This document shows positions 49,748 to 59,575 of a stretch of 64,000 nt of DNA, piece after piece. The notes below the pieces were generated by a model. It had not been told where the DNA came from, made no database searches, and saw only the letters and a list, made by a program, of their open reading frames with translations. The translations under genes and the position numbers were made by a program. Each line of letters starts with the position of its first letter. The first letter of the stretch is position 1. The DNA is from Luzula sylvatica (Eukaryota; Streptophyta; Magnoliopsida; Poales; Juncaceae). The stretch covers positions 14,228,862 to 14,292,861 of the forward strand of contig OX326959.1 in NCBI GenBank assembly GCA_946800325.1. The letters are read 5' to 3'.

Positions 49748-50009
49748 GGGGAGTTCTATCATACACCCTTTTACAAAAGTATTTTGGGTATTTTAGCAAT
49801 TAATTATATTTGTAAAAAAGGTGTATCATAAAATTTATCTTTTATGGAAATTTTGGTTTAAATGAACAACAAAAAATTCCAATTTAATTAAACATTAATT
49901 GATAAATATATTTGATATCTTACATGAAATATTCATAAATGGATAATTACTCCAAATACCCTTGAAAATGGATGTATGATAAGGAAAGGGGTGTATGATA
50001 GAAGCCCCC
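49748..50009. mobile_element. Mutator-type MITE with 9-bp target duplication
   Basis: A 262-bp non-coding element. The termini are inverted: GGGGAGTTCTATCATACACC on one side, against GGGGGCTTCTATCATACACC on the complementary strand of the other. It is flanked by the perfect 9-bp direct repeat TTAAAAATA at 49739-49747 and 50010-50018. Nine-base duplications are typical of Mutator-superfamily elements. It has no transposase, so it is non-autonomous. Confidence 0.85.
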
Positions 50010-50111
50010 TTAAAAATAGATTGGGTTAAAAATGTGTCGGGTGGTAGGATGAAAAGCAGTTAACTAATCTAAAAAAATACCTCGAAATATCTTTGTTTCC
50101 ATCATATCGAA

Positions 50112-50319
50112 TGAGAAGATAATATATTTGAAGAGATTATGTAAATAGAATAATAATTTTTTATTGATATTGGTGTGTGTTTATTATAAGTGTATTAGGG
50201 GTCTATTTATAGTAAAATCTCTTATCTAACCGCTATGTAATTAGCCTAACTATCCTACCTAACTACTTTCACTAATCATCTACAATACTACTCTACAATG
50301 AGTACAATGAACTCTATTA
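50112..50319 (-). repeat. 3' LTR of the short-LTR copia remnant
   Basis: Matches 51324-51517 along most of its length, sharing AATAGAATAATAATTT, GTGTTTATTA, AGTGTATTAGG and CTATGTAATTA. A TATAAATAGA box lies on the element strand. The end positions are estimates. Confidence 0.75.
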
Positions 50320-50342
50320 CCCCCCCCCCCCCCCCCCCCCCC
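50320..50342. repeat. Homopolymer run of 23 C
   Basis: Twenty-three consecutive C on the plus strand, G on the element strand, exactly between the RNase H reading frame and the LTR. This is the position of the polypurine tract, so it is most simply an expanded G-rich primer tract. Its exact length is likely variable and may be affected by sequencing. Confidence 0.9.
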
Positions 50343-51240
50343 TCAAGCCAAACGGGTGTATGATATACGATGAGCTTGTCTTGAAGTAACTTGAACCGAG
50401 GCGAGGTGAGTCCCTTTGTAAGCACATCGATCATTCGGATTAAGATATTTAACGACCAAGCCTTTGCTCGCTACTAAATCAAGCACAAAATGAAAATCAA
50501 TCTCGATGTGCTTGGTACGCGCATGAAATACGGGATTGTGAGTGAGGTAGGTGGCGTTAATATTGTCGCACCAAAGAGAAGGAGATGAGGATTGAGGAAT
50601 GTGAAGCTCATGTAGTAGGTATTGGAGCCATATTAGCTTGGAGGTAGCCATCGCTAGGCTTCAATATTCGGATTCAGTGCTTGACGTAGACACCGTGGTT
50701 TGCTTCTTGGAATACCAAGATACAAGTTTCGATCCTAAGAAAATGCAATAATCCGTTGTGGATTTTCGATCATTGGGATGAATCAACTGAAGCGGTTTTG
50801 TAGACCTGCTTGGAACTAAATGAAAGGGCAATTTACATGACTTTCCCATTTTACATGCATTAAAAAAATCCAACGTTTTATTTGTACACCTCAATTCATT
50901 ATCTTTAACTAGTTCCTTAATCAAGTCGAAATTGACATGGCAAAGGCGATGATGGCAAAGATTCGTGGAAACTCGTTCTCCAATGAGCGCCGAAAGAGAG
51001 GATGGATATGGATGCGGTCCAACCTGATAAAGCCCATCTTCAAGAAAAGCTTAGAGAATCATCTTATTGGTTAGGCGGTCCTTTACAAGGCAACAAAGCA
51101 GATTAATCTCGTGTAAAATATTATTATCTTTGACGAATTGCAAAATACTAATCAAATTTTTGGTTATTTGAGGAACATGTAACACATGAGATAATTTTAG
51201 TTTAGTATTTCAAGCGAGGAGAAAAACGTCCCCAATGTGT
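50343..51240 (-). pseudogene. Copia pol remnant: protease-side, GAG-pre-integrase and RNase H joined by deletion
   Basis: Reading the minus strand from 51240, LKLSHVLHVPQITKNLISI and LEDGLYQ (region before integrase) are followed by CHHRLCHVNFDLIKELV and CNK- and CK-containing GAG-pre-integrase residues near 50830-50990. At LQLIHPNDRKSTTDYCIF (about 50760-50800) the frame passes directly into RNase H: SWYSKKQTTVSTSSTESEY, then a stop, then LIWLQYLLHELHIP and HIEIDFHFV. Integrase core and RT, normally about 2 kb, are deleted without loss of frame. The stop after ESEY is TGA, consistent with CGA to TGA decay. Confidence 0.88.
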
Positions 51241-51244
51241 TTAA

Positions 51245-51517
51245 TACGAAGATCCCTTACCTAACCATTATGTAATTAGCCTAACTATCCTACCTAACAT
51301 CTTCACTAATCCTCTATCATAATAGATTTGAAGAAATTATGTAAATAGAATAATAATTTCTTATTGATATTTTGTGTGTTTATTACAAGTGTATTAGGAG
51401 TCTATTTATAATAAGATCATTTACCTAACCACTATGTAATTAACCCAACTACCTTACGTAACACCTTACTAATCCTCTACAATGCAACTCTCCAATCTGT
51501 ACAATGAACGATATTAG
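51245..51517 (-). repeat. Tandem LTR-like copies on the 5' side of the copia remnant
   Basis: 51324-51517 matches the LTR at 50112-50319. 51245-51323 repeats only the part containing TTACCTAACCATTATGTAATT and AATCCTCTATCATAAT. The partial copy directly adjoins the pol remnant, so leader and gag were lost in the rearrangement. Confidence 0.75.
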
Positions 51518-52426
51518 AAGAATAGGCTCGGGCAAATGGCGCATGCTCTAGGTGAGTGGGTGTTGCGACTACAAATTGATGAGACGAAGAGGCTTGAGCG
51601 AGCTCTGCTGGCTAGAATAAGGCAGCATGTCCTGGAAAGGTTGTGAGACTTCAAAGACAGGATGCGGAGGCCTCGAGAGACGCACGCAAGACGCAGAGGC
51701 TTTGAAGTTGAGTGTGTGTGCGTTCAAAAGCAGAGACGAGAGTGAGAGTAGCGACAAATCTTCATCTATGGAGATGGAAAAGATGAATTAGCAAATGGAA
51801 AAATTACTTGGTGTGCCGTATAGCTAATACAGGGATTTGCCTTCGTGTATTGTCAAATACAGATTTTCTTCTTCTTCTGTATGTCACAACATATTTTGGA
51901 ATACATATACATATCCTATTAAATCCCTCGACTCAAACGTGTTCTTCGTTTTATGTTGAAATGTGTAATTTACAGTTGATGTACAAAAGATATGTTAAGG
52001 TAATTTATAGACAGATCAAGCTTTGTGCTGTAATTAAGGACATCGTATTTTGAATTAAGAAAAGAATTCAATTCATTTTATTTCTTGTTTGTATCTTTTC
52101 TCGAGATGTATCTCATATCTTGTATATTTCGGTGACAGTTTCGGAGTAAGCTTTAAAAGTGTATTTTTGGTAATTGGTATGTTGAATTTTGGCGGTTTCA
52201 TTTTTAAAAATGTAATTTTCTTTTATGTACTTCTATAATCTTCAAGAGACGTTTGAGAACTTTTGTCGATTTAGATTTCTAGGCGAACGAAGAAACATCA
52301 CAGTTATGAAATGATAATTAGAAATAACTATTCTAAGACTCCGAAACATACTTATAGTTTACAAGAAAACCCTTCATAAAATACAAATCCTCTCATCACC
52401 GTTACAAAACACAACTAAAAACGCTC
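51518..52426. other. Intergenic DNA downstream of Lhcb2
   Basis: No gene recognised. The part next to the Lhcb2 stop (about 52100-52426) should hold its 3' untranslated region and polyadenylation site. AT-rich stretches are present, but I do not assign a single poly(A) signal. Confidence 0.4.
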
Positions 52427-53492
52427 TCACTTGCCGGGAACAAAGTTGGTGGCAAAGGCCCACGCATTGTTGGCGGTAGGATCAGCAATGTGGTCGGCCA
52501 AGTTCTCAATAGGTCCTTTGCCGGTCACAATTGCCTGAACGAAAAATCCGAACATAGAAAACATAGCGAGGCGTCCATTCTTCAATTCCTTCACTTTCAA
52601 CTCTGCGAATGCCTCTGGGTCATCAGCCAAACCGAGTGGGTCGAAGGACCCACCGGGATATACCTTGTCGAGACCCTCGCCAAGGGGCCCACCACCAACA
52701 CGGTAACCCTCAATGAAGCCCATGAGCACGACCTGAACAGCCCAAATAGCGAGGATGCTTTGTGCGTGGACCAAATTTGGGTTTCCTAAATAGTCAAGAC
52801 CTCCTTCAGAGAAGATCTGAGCACCAGCCTTGAACCACACGGCTTCCCCGAATGTGACTCCATTTTTCGAGAGGAGTTCAGGGAACACACAACCGAGAGC
52901 ACCCAACATGGCCCACCTGGAGTGGATTACTTCAAGCTCCCTGTTGCGAGCAAAGGTCTCTGGATCGGCAGATAGCCCAGCGGTGTCCCAGCCGTAGTCT
53001 CCGGGGAACTCTCCGGTTAGGTAAGACGGTGTCTGCTCTGAGAATGGACCGAGGTACTTGGGTCTGTCTGGTCCGTACCTAATGAAACATGAAAAGTGCA
53101 TGTTAAGAGGCACATTAGATCTCAAATATCATTCATTTGTAAAAAAGTTTCTTATTGCTCAAAATAGGTAAAGTAATAAAGAAAATATGCAATCACTGTA
53201 TGTAATTGAAGTCCTCGTACTTTACAATAATGTTCACAATTAGTCATTTTACTTTCTGGATAGATCTTGAAATATTCAATATAAACAAGAACCGTGATTA
53301 AAATCATTAATCATTTTATGAAAATATTCCAAACAATGTAACATACCAGATGCTTTGAGGAGCGCTTTTGACAGTGCGGCGCATGACAACGGTCATGCGT
53401 TGTCTGGCAGACGAACCAACTCTGCGCGAGAACTCGCTGCTAGTCCCATTTTGGCGTAAAATAGCTGATCTTTGGAGAGCTGAAGTTGCCAT
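52427..53492 (-). CDS. LHCB2: Light-harvesting chlorophyll a/b-binding protein of LHCII, type II (Lhcb2)
   Basis: Two exons: 53347-53492 and 52427-53078, with a GT-AG intron at 53079-53346, giving 265 aa, the normal Lhcb2 length. The start [10 protein letters not shown] opens a chloroplast transit peptide of about 37 residues. The mature N-terminus has RRT at 38-40, the Lhcb2 type phosphorylation site used in state transitions, followed by VKSAPQSIW. The trimerisation motif WYGPDR is at 49-54 and is split by the intron. Chlorophyll-binding helices are visible in [16 protein letters not shown] and [16 protein letters not shown], and the C-terminus is ATNFVPGK. The protein binds chlorophylls and xanthophylls in the thylakoid and feeds energy mainly to photosystem II. 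Start, splice sites and stop are intact, so it looks functional. Lhcb1 is the main alternative, but [12 protein letters not shown] favours Lhcb2. Confidence 0.96.
53079..53346 (-). other. LHCB2: Intron of Lhcb2
   Basis: 268 bp. The donor (GTATGT on the minus strand, 53341-53346) and the acceptor (TTCATTAG ending at 53079) join so that the Trp of WYGPDR is read across the junction (TG|G). Confidence 0.93.
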
Positions 53493-53585
53493 TAATCCTC
53501 TAAAAAATCGAAACTCTGAAAAGGATTAATGTGTGTTAAGAGGAAATGGTAAGAGTGTTGATGGAGATACTAGAGAGGAAGAGTG

Positions 53586-53660
53586 TTTTTTATAAGAGCG
53601 AGAAAGAAGTAAAAAGAGTGGCTGAGGATCGTGCCACGTTTGCTGGCTTCTCATTGGCTA
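53586..53660 (-). promoter_or_regulatory. Lhcb2 core promoter with TATA, G-box-like and CCAAT elements
   Basis: On the minus strand TATAAAAAA lies at 53586-53594, 94 bp before the ATG. The G-box-like AACGTGGC lies at 53633-53640 and CCAAT at 53653-53657. G-box and CCAAT elements close to TATA are typical of light-regulated Lhcb promoters. The sites are seen in the sequence; light control is inferred from family knowledge. Confidence 0.7.
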
Positions 53661-53889
53661 TTGTGCTTTGCTTCATATTCTCTGGATTGATTTTGTTTTG
53701 CTCCTCCAATTACATGTTGCCACGCTGGTTTTACAGATCTTCTTGATGAACCATGTTGGCTGTTTTAGATTTCTGTAAAATAAAATATACCCTTGAAAAT
53801 CTCAAATTATCATGTATATGCATATCCTTCCCGAACGATAAATTTATTTGGAGGGCATAGTGAGTTGGTGCTATCACTAATTATGCATA

Positions 53890-54105
53890 TCTAAATTATT
53901 ATATTAGTTAAAAAATTATTATAGTTAAAAAATTATGAAACATATCTAAATTAATCACTAATTTAGTTAATCACTAATTTCTAATTAATCACTAATTTAG
54001 TTAAAAAAATTATGAAACATATCTAAATTATTATATTAGTTAAAAAATTATGAAACATATCTAAATTATTATATTAGTTAAAAAATTATGAAACATATCT
54101 AAATT
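53890..54105. repeat. Short tandem repeat, about 38-bp AT-rich unit
   Basis: Units of the form ATTATATTAGTTAAAAAATT followed by ATGAAACATATCTAAATT recur about four times between 53890 and 54105, the last two nearly identical. A variant segment with ATCACTAATTTAGTTA lies between them. It sits about 0.4 kb upstream of Lhcb2. Confidence 0.75.
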
Positions 54106-55944
54106 GATACATAATTTTTTACTAAAATATTATGATATCAGTTAATTGTATTAGTTGATTAATTGATGGTTTAATGTAACTAATGGACTATAAAATTTGC
54201 TAATTTTAAGTTAATTGTCAATTGAAAATAAATGCATACACAAAATTATGTATTTAATTGAAAAGTGTTTTACCTTATTTGTGAATAATCATAATTGAAA
54301 AGTGTTTTTATCCAATATTTTGTCAATTTATATATTTATTAATTAAATTATTATATAATTGTAAATTATATGTATTAATTGTGTTTTATAATTTTGATAT
54401 ATAATTCTAATTATTAATCATATTGTAATTATATTTTTAAATTATAGTTTTCATATATAATTGTTTTTTAATTATATTGTAATTATATTTCTAATTATGC
54501 AATTTTTTTCAATTATAGTTTTAAAAATAATAATAATTAGGCTTACAAATCATTAATGTAATTATATTTTTTTTTATATTTTTTTTTAGATAATTATTTT
54601 CCTAATTTTAAGTTAGAGAAAAATATTGAATATATAATAATATGGATCTCAAAATAAAGATAAAATTCCAGTGAATATATTTCTTAATTTTATAAAATTA
54701 TATATGAAAAATAACAATATTTGATGTATGTTTTATGATATTATATGTTAATTTATTAATGTTAGATATTTAAACTTTTCACATTCTATTTGTATTCACA
54801 ATTAATCATGTAACATATTGTGAAAAAAATCAAAATCAAATACAACTGTTCCAGCATGGACCTAACGAATAATATTTTGACACATCATCAGTGTAAGGTG
54901 ATGTGGCCATCTAAAATTTCTTAAAACTATGTGTAAAATAAGGGACACATAAATGTCTACAAATAAAACACAATCACACAAAATCAAAGGTTAATCCATG
55001 ATTCATATGGTGCCACATACCATAATCTAATGGTTGAAATAATAGTGATGATGTGGCATTAGGAGATTGCATAAAGATGGGTCCAAAATAAGGGGGTTGG
55101 TAAATAATACAAAAATATATTTATTAAATTTAAATATGAAAATAGTGGGTATCTTGGTCCCAAAAAATTGTAATTCCATGAAATACTCTTATTGGGGGTA
55201 ATTGAAAAGGAAACCTTGTATGTAGGATTTTTTTTTTGGAGTTTCTCAAAAGTTAGGAGGATTTTTGCAAATTCCAGAAAAATTAGGGGGTTTTTTGAAA
55301 ATTTTCCAAAATAAATTGATAGGTAACAGAACTCGTACCAGTCTCCAAGTCAATGACTATCGATATTAATCCACATAAACTAAGTACAAAAACTATACTC
55401 ACCAATACAAAATTCTACAAAAAAAATTAAAAAATATTTAATTTTGAGAAATTAAGGGGCTTTTGGTAAATTACATTTTGAAATGTTAATTATATTTTAA
55501 TTATACTCACCGAAATTGTGTCCATGTTTAATAAATTATATTTTGAAATGTTAATTATATATTAATTATTTGTTAATTATGCTATATGTATTGATTTTCA
55601 TATTAATTAAATATGATAACTAAGATATAAGAAATGTGATAGTCCAATTTGAGAACATATAACAACTTATTCATTAAAGTTTTTGACAAAGTTAATAAAA
55701 CGGAACGGGTGGTTTATTTTTTTACCAATTTGACTAATTAATGAAATTTAAGTTAATTAATGTATCGGGTTAGTTTTAAAACCTGATTCGGCGATTTGGG
55801 TTTGTTTTGAAATATATTTTGAAACAAAATTATGTTTCAAATTAATTTTTTTAAACAGCCGACACAAGGGTTACTGACATAAATCCTCCTTTTTTTTCTT
55901 TGAACCAAAATTTTATTAACCCCTTCTCTCTTCGATTCTTAGAC
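54106..55944. other. Very AT-rich intergenic DNA between the two host genes
   Basis: No gene seen. Long stretches are almost pure A and T (for example 54330-54700 and 55480-55620). The part 54880-55090 contains repeated GATGTGGC-type words and may be a degraded transposon, but no clear ends were found. Confidence 0.5.
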
Positions 55945-55953
55945 AAACCCTAG
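55945..55953 (+). promoter_or_regulatory. Telo-box (AAACCCTAG) just before the start codon
   Basis: AAACCCTAG lies two bases before the ATG at 55956, preceded by a pyrimidine-rich CCCTTCTCTCTTCGATTCTT. Telo-boxes are common near the 5' ends of plant genes for ribosome, replication and RNA-processing functions. No TATA box at standard spacing stands out. Confidence 0.55.
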
Positions 55954-55955
55954 CC

Positions 55956-58622
55956 ATGGCGGGTGAAGGGGACTACGAAGGGATGGACCGCTTCGACATG
56001 GAGAACGATTACGAGGGTGGCCGTTGGGTTGGCGACGAGTTCTTGTACAAGCGCAAGAAAGAACGACCAGCTCAGTCCAGGGACGACGCCCTGTACGGAG
56101 TTTTTGCGAGTGGCGGCTCCAGCGAAGACTCCGACTCTGAGGGCGGCCGCCGCAGTTCGAGAAAGCGTCGCAGAGGTGATGGGTCTAAGGCTGATTTGAC
56201 GAAACCGGTACAGTTTGTCTCGATTGGCAGCGCCATGCCTAACAATGAAATTGAGGAGAACGTTGTGAAGAGCGAGGATTTAGGAGAGGAGATGAGTAAT
56301 TTAGGTTTAGGGGTTGGAATTGGTTTCCGCGCAGATACTAAAGAGAAAGAAGAACAAAATGAATTAGTACAAGGTACGAATTTCATTATCCATTTCCTTT
56401 TACAAATTAATAGTATATATTCGATTCTCATCAATGAAAAAACTATTAAATATATTTTGAATTTCTTTCTTTCAGAAGATGAAGTATCATTTCTACCAAC
56501 GGCATTTGGTAGACAAATAAAGGAAGGAGCCGAGCAGAGAAAGAAAGAGAAAGAAAAAGAGAAAGAAAGAGAAAAAGAACGTACTGTTTCAAAAAAGTCC
56601 AAACCAGCTTTCACTGGTACGGGCCATGTCGGTACTTTCGAAACTCACACAAAAGGTATCGGTATGAAATTAATGAAAATGATGGGATATAAAGAAGGTA
56701 CCGGTTTAGGAAAAAACAAACAAGGAATCGTTGCACCAGTTGAGGCCAAATTACGCCCCAAAAATATGGGAATGGGTTTCAACGACTACAAAGAGGCCAA
56801 GACAATACCAGTTCAAGAAGAACCCTTATCGGTTTCGAAATCTGGTACCAGGACTGGTGCTGTACCTGTTTCGGGCCGAAACAGGGAGAGACTATGGTCG
56901 AAACAGAAACAAGGGAAGAACAAATCTGAGATTTTGACCAAGGACGAATTACTCGCCCAGAAACAAGAACAGTATGTCGAAACGGTTCAAAAAATCATTG
57001 ACATGAGGGGCCCACAAGTTAGGGTTTTGACCAATCTCGAAAACCTAAATTCTGAAACCGAAACTGAAACTAACAATAACACACCGATACCAGAATTACA
57101 GTATAATCTACATCTCATAGTCGAAACCACCGAAGCAGATATTCAGACAAAAGATCGAAATTTGAGGAGAGAGAGAGAGAAAGTCGCGAGTTTATTAAAA
57201 GAAAAAGAGAAAATTGAAATAACAGAATTAACCCAAAGAAGACAACTCCAAAACTTGGAGACCATAATGGGCGTAGTCGACCAATTGAAAGAAGATAGCG
57301 GGTCGGGTTTAATAACCCTCGATTCGCTACTACAAACCTTTTCAGATCTAAAACACCGATACAAAGAAGAGTACAAAATGTGCAATTTGAATATCATAAT
57401 CTGCTCTTTCGCACTCCCGTTATTGCTGAACATATTTCAAAAATGGGACCCGTTACGCGACCCGTTACATGGTCTCCCAATCATCAAATCTTTCAAAGAT
57501 CTCTTACAAGGCGATCAGCCTTACGATTACTCTGACGGGACCCACTCTTTAACTCCATACTCTCAATTAATAAACGAAATAATTCTACCTGCAATCCGAA
57601 TTAATTGTACGAATAGCTGGCAAGCCCGGGACCCCGAACCGATGCTGACATTTTTAGAGACGTGGGACCCGTTACTGCCGCCTGTCATTTTGAATTCTAT
57701 TTTGGAGAATGTCATAATGCCGAAATTAAACCAGGCGGTACATATGTGGGACCCGTGTGTAGAAACGGTACCGATTCACGTGTGGATCCACCCTTGGTTA
57801 CCTTTATTAGGGACTAAATTGGAGATTTTGTACGATTCTATCCAATCAAAATTACGTTACGTGTTGAAGGCATGGCATGCTAGCGATTCTTCGGCCTTTG
57901 CGATTTTATCACCGTGGAAAGACGTTTTTACCCCTGCAAGTTGGGACAGGTTAATGTCGACTTGTATCGTCCCGAAATTGAGAATCGCGTTGCAGGGATT
58001 TGAAATTAATCCTGCGAACCAGAAGCTCGACCCGTTTCATTGGGTCATGATGTGGACCGGGTCCGTACCGGTTAACCACATGGTACACCTTCTCGAAATG
58101 GATTTCTTTAGCAAGTGGAATCACGTTCTGTACCACTGGTTGTGTTCGAATCCAGATTTTAACGAGGTTATGAAGTGGTACATGGGTTGGAAGAATTCGT
58201 TTCCCGAGGAGTTACTAGCCAATGAGCGAATTAGGGTATTGTTCACCACGGGTTTGGAAATGATGAACCAAGCCGTGGAAGGGATGCAAGTGGTACCGCC
58301 CGGTACGAGAGAGAATGTCAGTTACTTGAGAGCGACCGAGAAGAGACAAATGGAGAGGATGCAGAGTGGAGGGACTGGAGGTGTCCAGGACTTGAGTTTC
58401 AGAGAGAGCGTGCAGAAGTATGCTTCGGAGCACGGGTTGGTGTTCATGCCGAGAGTAGGCAAGTTTTACAACTCGTATCAAGTTTATGATTTTGGGAATG
58501 TGGGGGTTTACGTTGACTCGGTGAAAAGGCTGCTTTTTGCACAAGTGGAGAGCGGGGTTTGGAGTGCCGTATCGCTCTCGCAATTGATGGAGATGAACAA
58601 AGATTCGAGAAATCGCAGATAG
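55956..58622 (+). CDS. TFIP11/NTR1-like G-patch splicing factor (spliceosome disassembly)
   Basis: The unspliced frame is 888 codons; removing a probable 102-nt intron (56374-56475) gives 854 aa. Positions below are for the unspliced frame. A TIP_N-type acidic N-terminus with DRFDMENDYEGG and DDALYGVF is at about 9-55. A Lys/Glu-rich linker is at about 195-212 and a G-patch (KGIGMKLMKMMGYKEGTGLG) at about 230-270. A GCFC/TFIP11 core follows from about 385 to 750, with repeated W-D-P motifs such as KWDPLRDP and TWDPLLPP. The C-terminal segment (about 815-880) is SVQKYASEHGLVFMPRVGK and following. Yeast Ntr1 and plant STIPL1/NTR1 act in the nucleus to recruit the Prp43 helicase through the G-patch and disassemble intron-lariat spliceosomes. 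The length fits plant homologues. No truncation is seen. Confidence 0.93.
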   Translation: MAGEGDYEGMDRFDMENDYEGGRWVGDEFLYKRKKERPAQSRDDALYGVFASGGSSEDSDSEGGRRSSRKRRRGDGSKADLTKPVQFVSIGSAMPNNEIEENVVKSEDLGEEMSNLGLGVGIGFRADTKEKEEQNELVQGTNFIIHFLLQINSIYSILINEKTIKYILNFFLSEDEVSFLPTAFGRQIKEGAEQRKKEKEKEKEREKERTVSKKSKPAFTGTGHVGTFETHTKGIGMKLMKMMGYKEGTGLGKNKQGIVAPVEAKLRPKNMGMGFNDYKEAKTIPVQEEPLSVSKSGTRTGAVPVSGRNRERLWSKQKQGKNKSEILTKDELLAQKQEQYVETVQKIIDMRGPQVRVLTNLENLNSETETETNNNTPIPELQYNLHLIVETTEADIQTKDRNLRREREKVASLLKEKEKIEITELTQRRQLQNLETIMGVVDQLKEDSGSGLITLDSLLQTFSDLKHRYKEEYKMCNLNIIICSFALPLLLNIFQKWDPLRDPLHGLPIIKSFKDLLQGDQPYDYSDGTHSLTPYSQLINEIILPAIRINCTNSWQARDPEPMLTFLETWDPLLPPVILNSILENVIMPKLNQAVHMWDPCVETVPIHVWIHPWLPLLGTKLEILYDSIQSKLRYVLKAWHASDSSAFAILSPWKDVFTPASWDRLMSTCIVPKLRIALQGFEINPANQKLDPFHWVMMWTGSVPVNHMVHLLEMDFFSKWNHVLYHWLCSNPDFNEVMKWYMGWKNSFPEELLANERIRVLFTTGLEMMNQAVEGMQVVPPGTRENVSYLRATEKRQMERMQSGGTGGVQDLSFRESVQKYASEHGLVFMPRVGKFYNSYQVYDFGNVGVYVDSVKRLLFAQVESGVWSAVSLSQLMEMNKDSRNRR
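56374..56475 (+). other. In-frame, stop-free intron of the NTR1-like gene
   Basis: The donor GTACGAAT follows ACAAG and the acceptor TTTCTTTCTTTCAG precedes AAGATGAA. It is 102 nt and AT-rich, unlike the flanking coding DNA. Splicing joins ELVQ to EDEVSFLPTAFGR, a sensible family sequence. Unspliced, it adds 34 mostly hydrophobic residues (starting GTNFIIHFLLQ) and keeps the frame. Confidence 0.85.
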
Positions 58623-58899
58623 GCTCCTTTTTTTAAGAACTGTTTGTTTATTTGTTTCGTACTCTCTTTTTGTCTCGTGAAGTATCATGTTATGCGTGCC
58701 AATTTTGATGGCGTTTTAGGACATGATGTATATTATATTTTTATTTAATAATTTTACACCAACTCACTATGTATTGGTAAAAACCAAATACCGAATTCAC
58801 CTTAGAATAAATTTGTGACATTGTTTTTCTAATTATTCAACATGCTTTAATATGGAAGTGGATCCAGACGGGCCTTTTCTTCAAAATCGGCCTACCGTT
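58623..58899 (+). other. 3' flank of the NTR1-like gene
   Basis: A T-rich stretch with the probable 3' untranslated region. An AT-rich ATTATATTTTTATTTAATAA at about 58731 could serve polyadenylation. No other gene is seen. Confidence 0.4.
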
Positions 58900-59575
58900 T
58901 CATTCGTAATCCTGGCATAATACATGGCATGATACACAGATGACAGAAACAAATTTGGAAAACCCGAGCACCCTTGAGAGTGAGGTTTTTTCACTGGGCA
59001 GCATCTCATAACAAACTTAACACATCGGATATCTTAATAAAGAATGGTTGGCCAAAACTCCCCTACATGCTCTCTAAGCAATAGAATGGGCGAGTCGAGA
59101 GATCACCTCTTTAAATCTTGTTCCTACACTAAAGCCGTTTGGAGAAAAATAGAAGAACTAACGGGCTTGTAGGGTCCTATCTACAAGGGGATCACCCCTT
59201 TGACAGTTGGGAATCGCAACGCATATTGACTCCAAAGAAAGACAGACGTGCGCGGAACTCGCTTTGGATGGCGGCCAATTGAAACTTGTGGAAAGAACGT
59301 AATCGGCACATATTTCGTAACAAAAAAAAGTCTCCTAGACTTCTGGCCACCTTAGCCTTGCAAGAGAGCACGGTACGGACCAAATTCACAAACTAACGGC
59401 TGCGGCCATAGTAGCTTATAGGATATAGGTCAAAATTCTAAATGTTATAATTGGTGAAATGAGGGTTTTACCTCAAGACACCGATTTTGATTTTGTAATC
59501 TCTTTCTATCTTTTTATATTTATACAATATATCACAAGGCTTAGCAATTTGCTAACCTTTTTAAAGAAAAAAAGC
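58900..59575 (+). mobile_element. LINE 3' fragment (zf-RVT region and tail)
   Basis: In the plus-strand translation, with stops and frame changes, SRDHLFKSCSYTKAVWRKIE (about 59095-59155) matches the pattern of the zinc-binding region at the C-terminus of plant L1-type reverse transcriptases. It is followed by residues like a host-fragment-rich tail. The end has TTTTGTAATCTCTTTC, then AGGCTTAGCAATTTGCTAAC and an A-rich tail near 59563-59572, as in plant LINE 3' ends. Only the last part of the element remains; no target duplication was identified. Confidence 0.65.

Larger units (their letters stand above)
50112..51517 (-). mobile_element. Deleted short-LTR Ty1/copia element
   Basis: A minus-strand element. 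One LTR of about 208 bp lies at 50112-50319 (3' side), followed by a homopolymer-extended polypurine tract, a rearranged pol remnant (50343-51240), then one partial and one nearly full LTR-like copy (51245-51323 and 51324-51517). Gag, leader, integrase core and RT are missing. The LTR carries TATAAATAGA on the element strand (near 50190 and 51400). The stacked LTR pieces on the 5' side suggest recombination between related copies. Confidence 0.82.

Noticed and set aside
54880..55090. Possible MITE with GATGTGGC words
   Set aside because: The words are not arranged as clear terminal inverted repeats and no target duplication could be placed.
56072..58688. Minus-strand open frames of 60-180 codons opposite the NTR1-like gene
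   Set aside because: They overlap conserved coding sequence on the plus strand and match no family.
59192..59389. Minus-strand frame of 65 codons
   Set aside because: The region reads as a decayed LINE 3' end on the plus strand.
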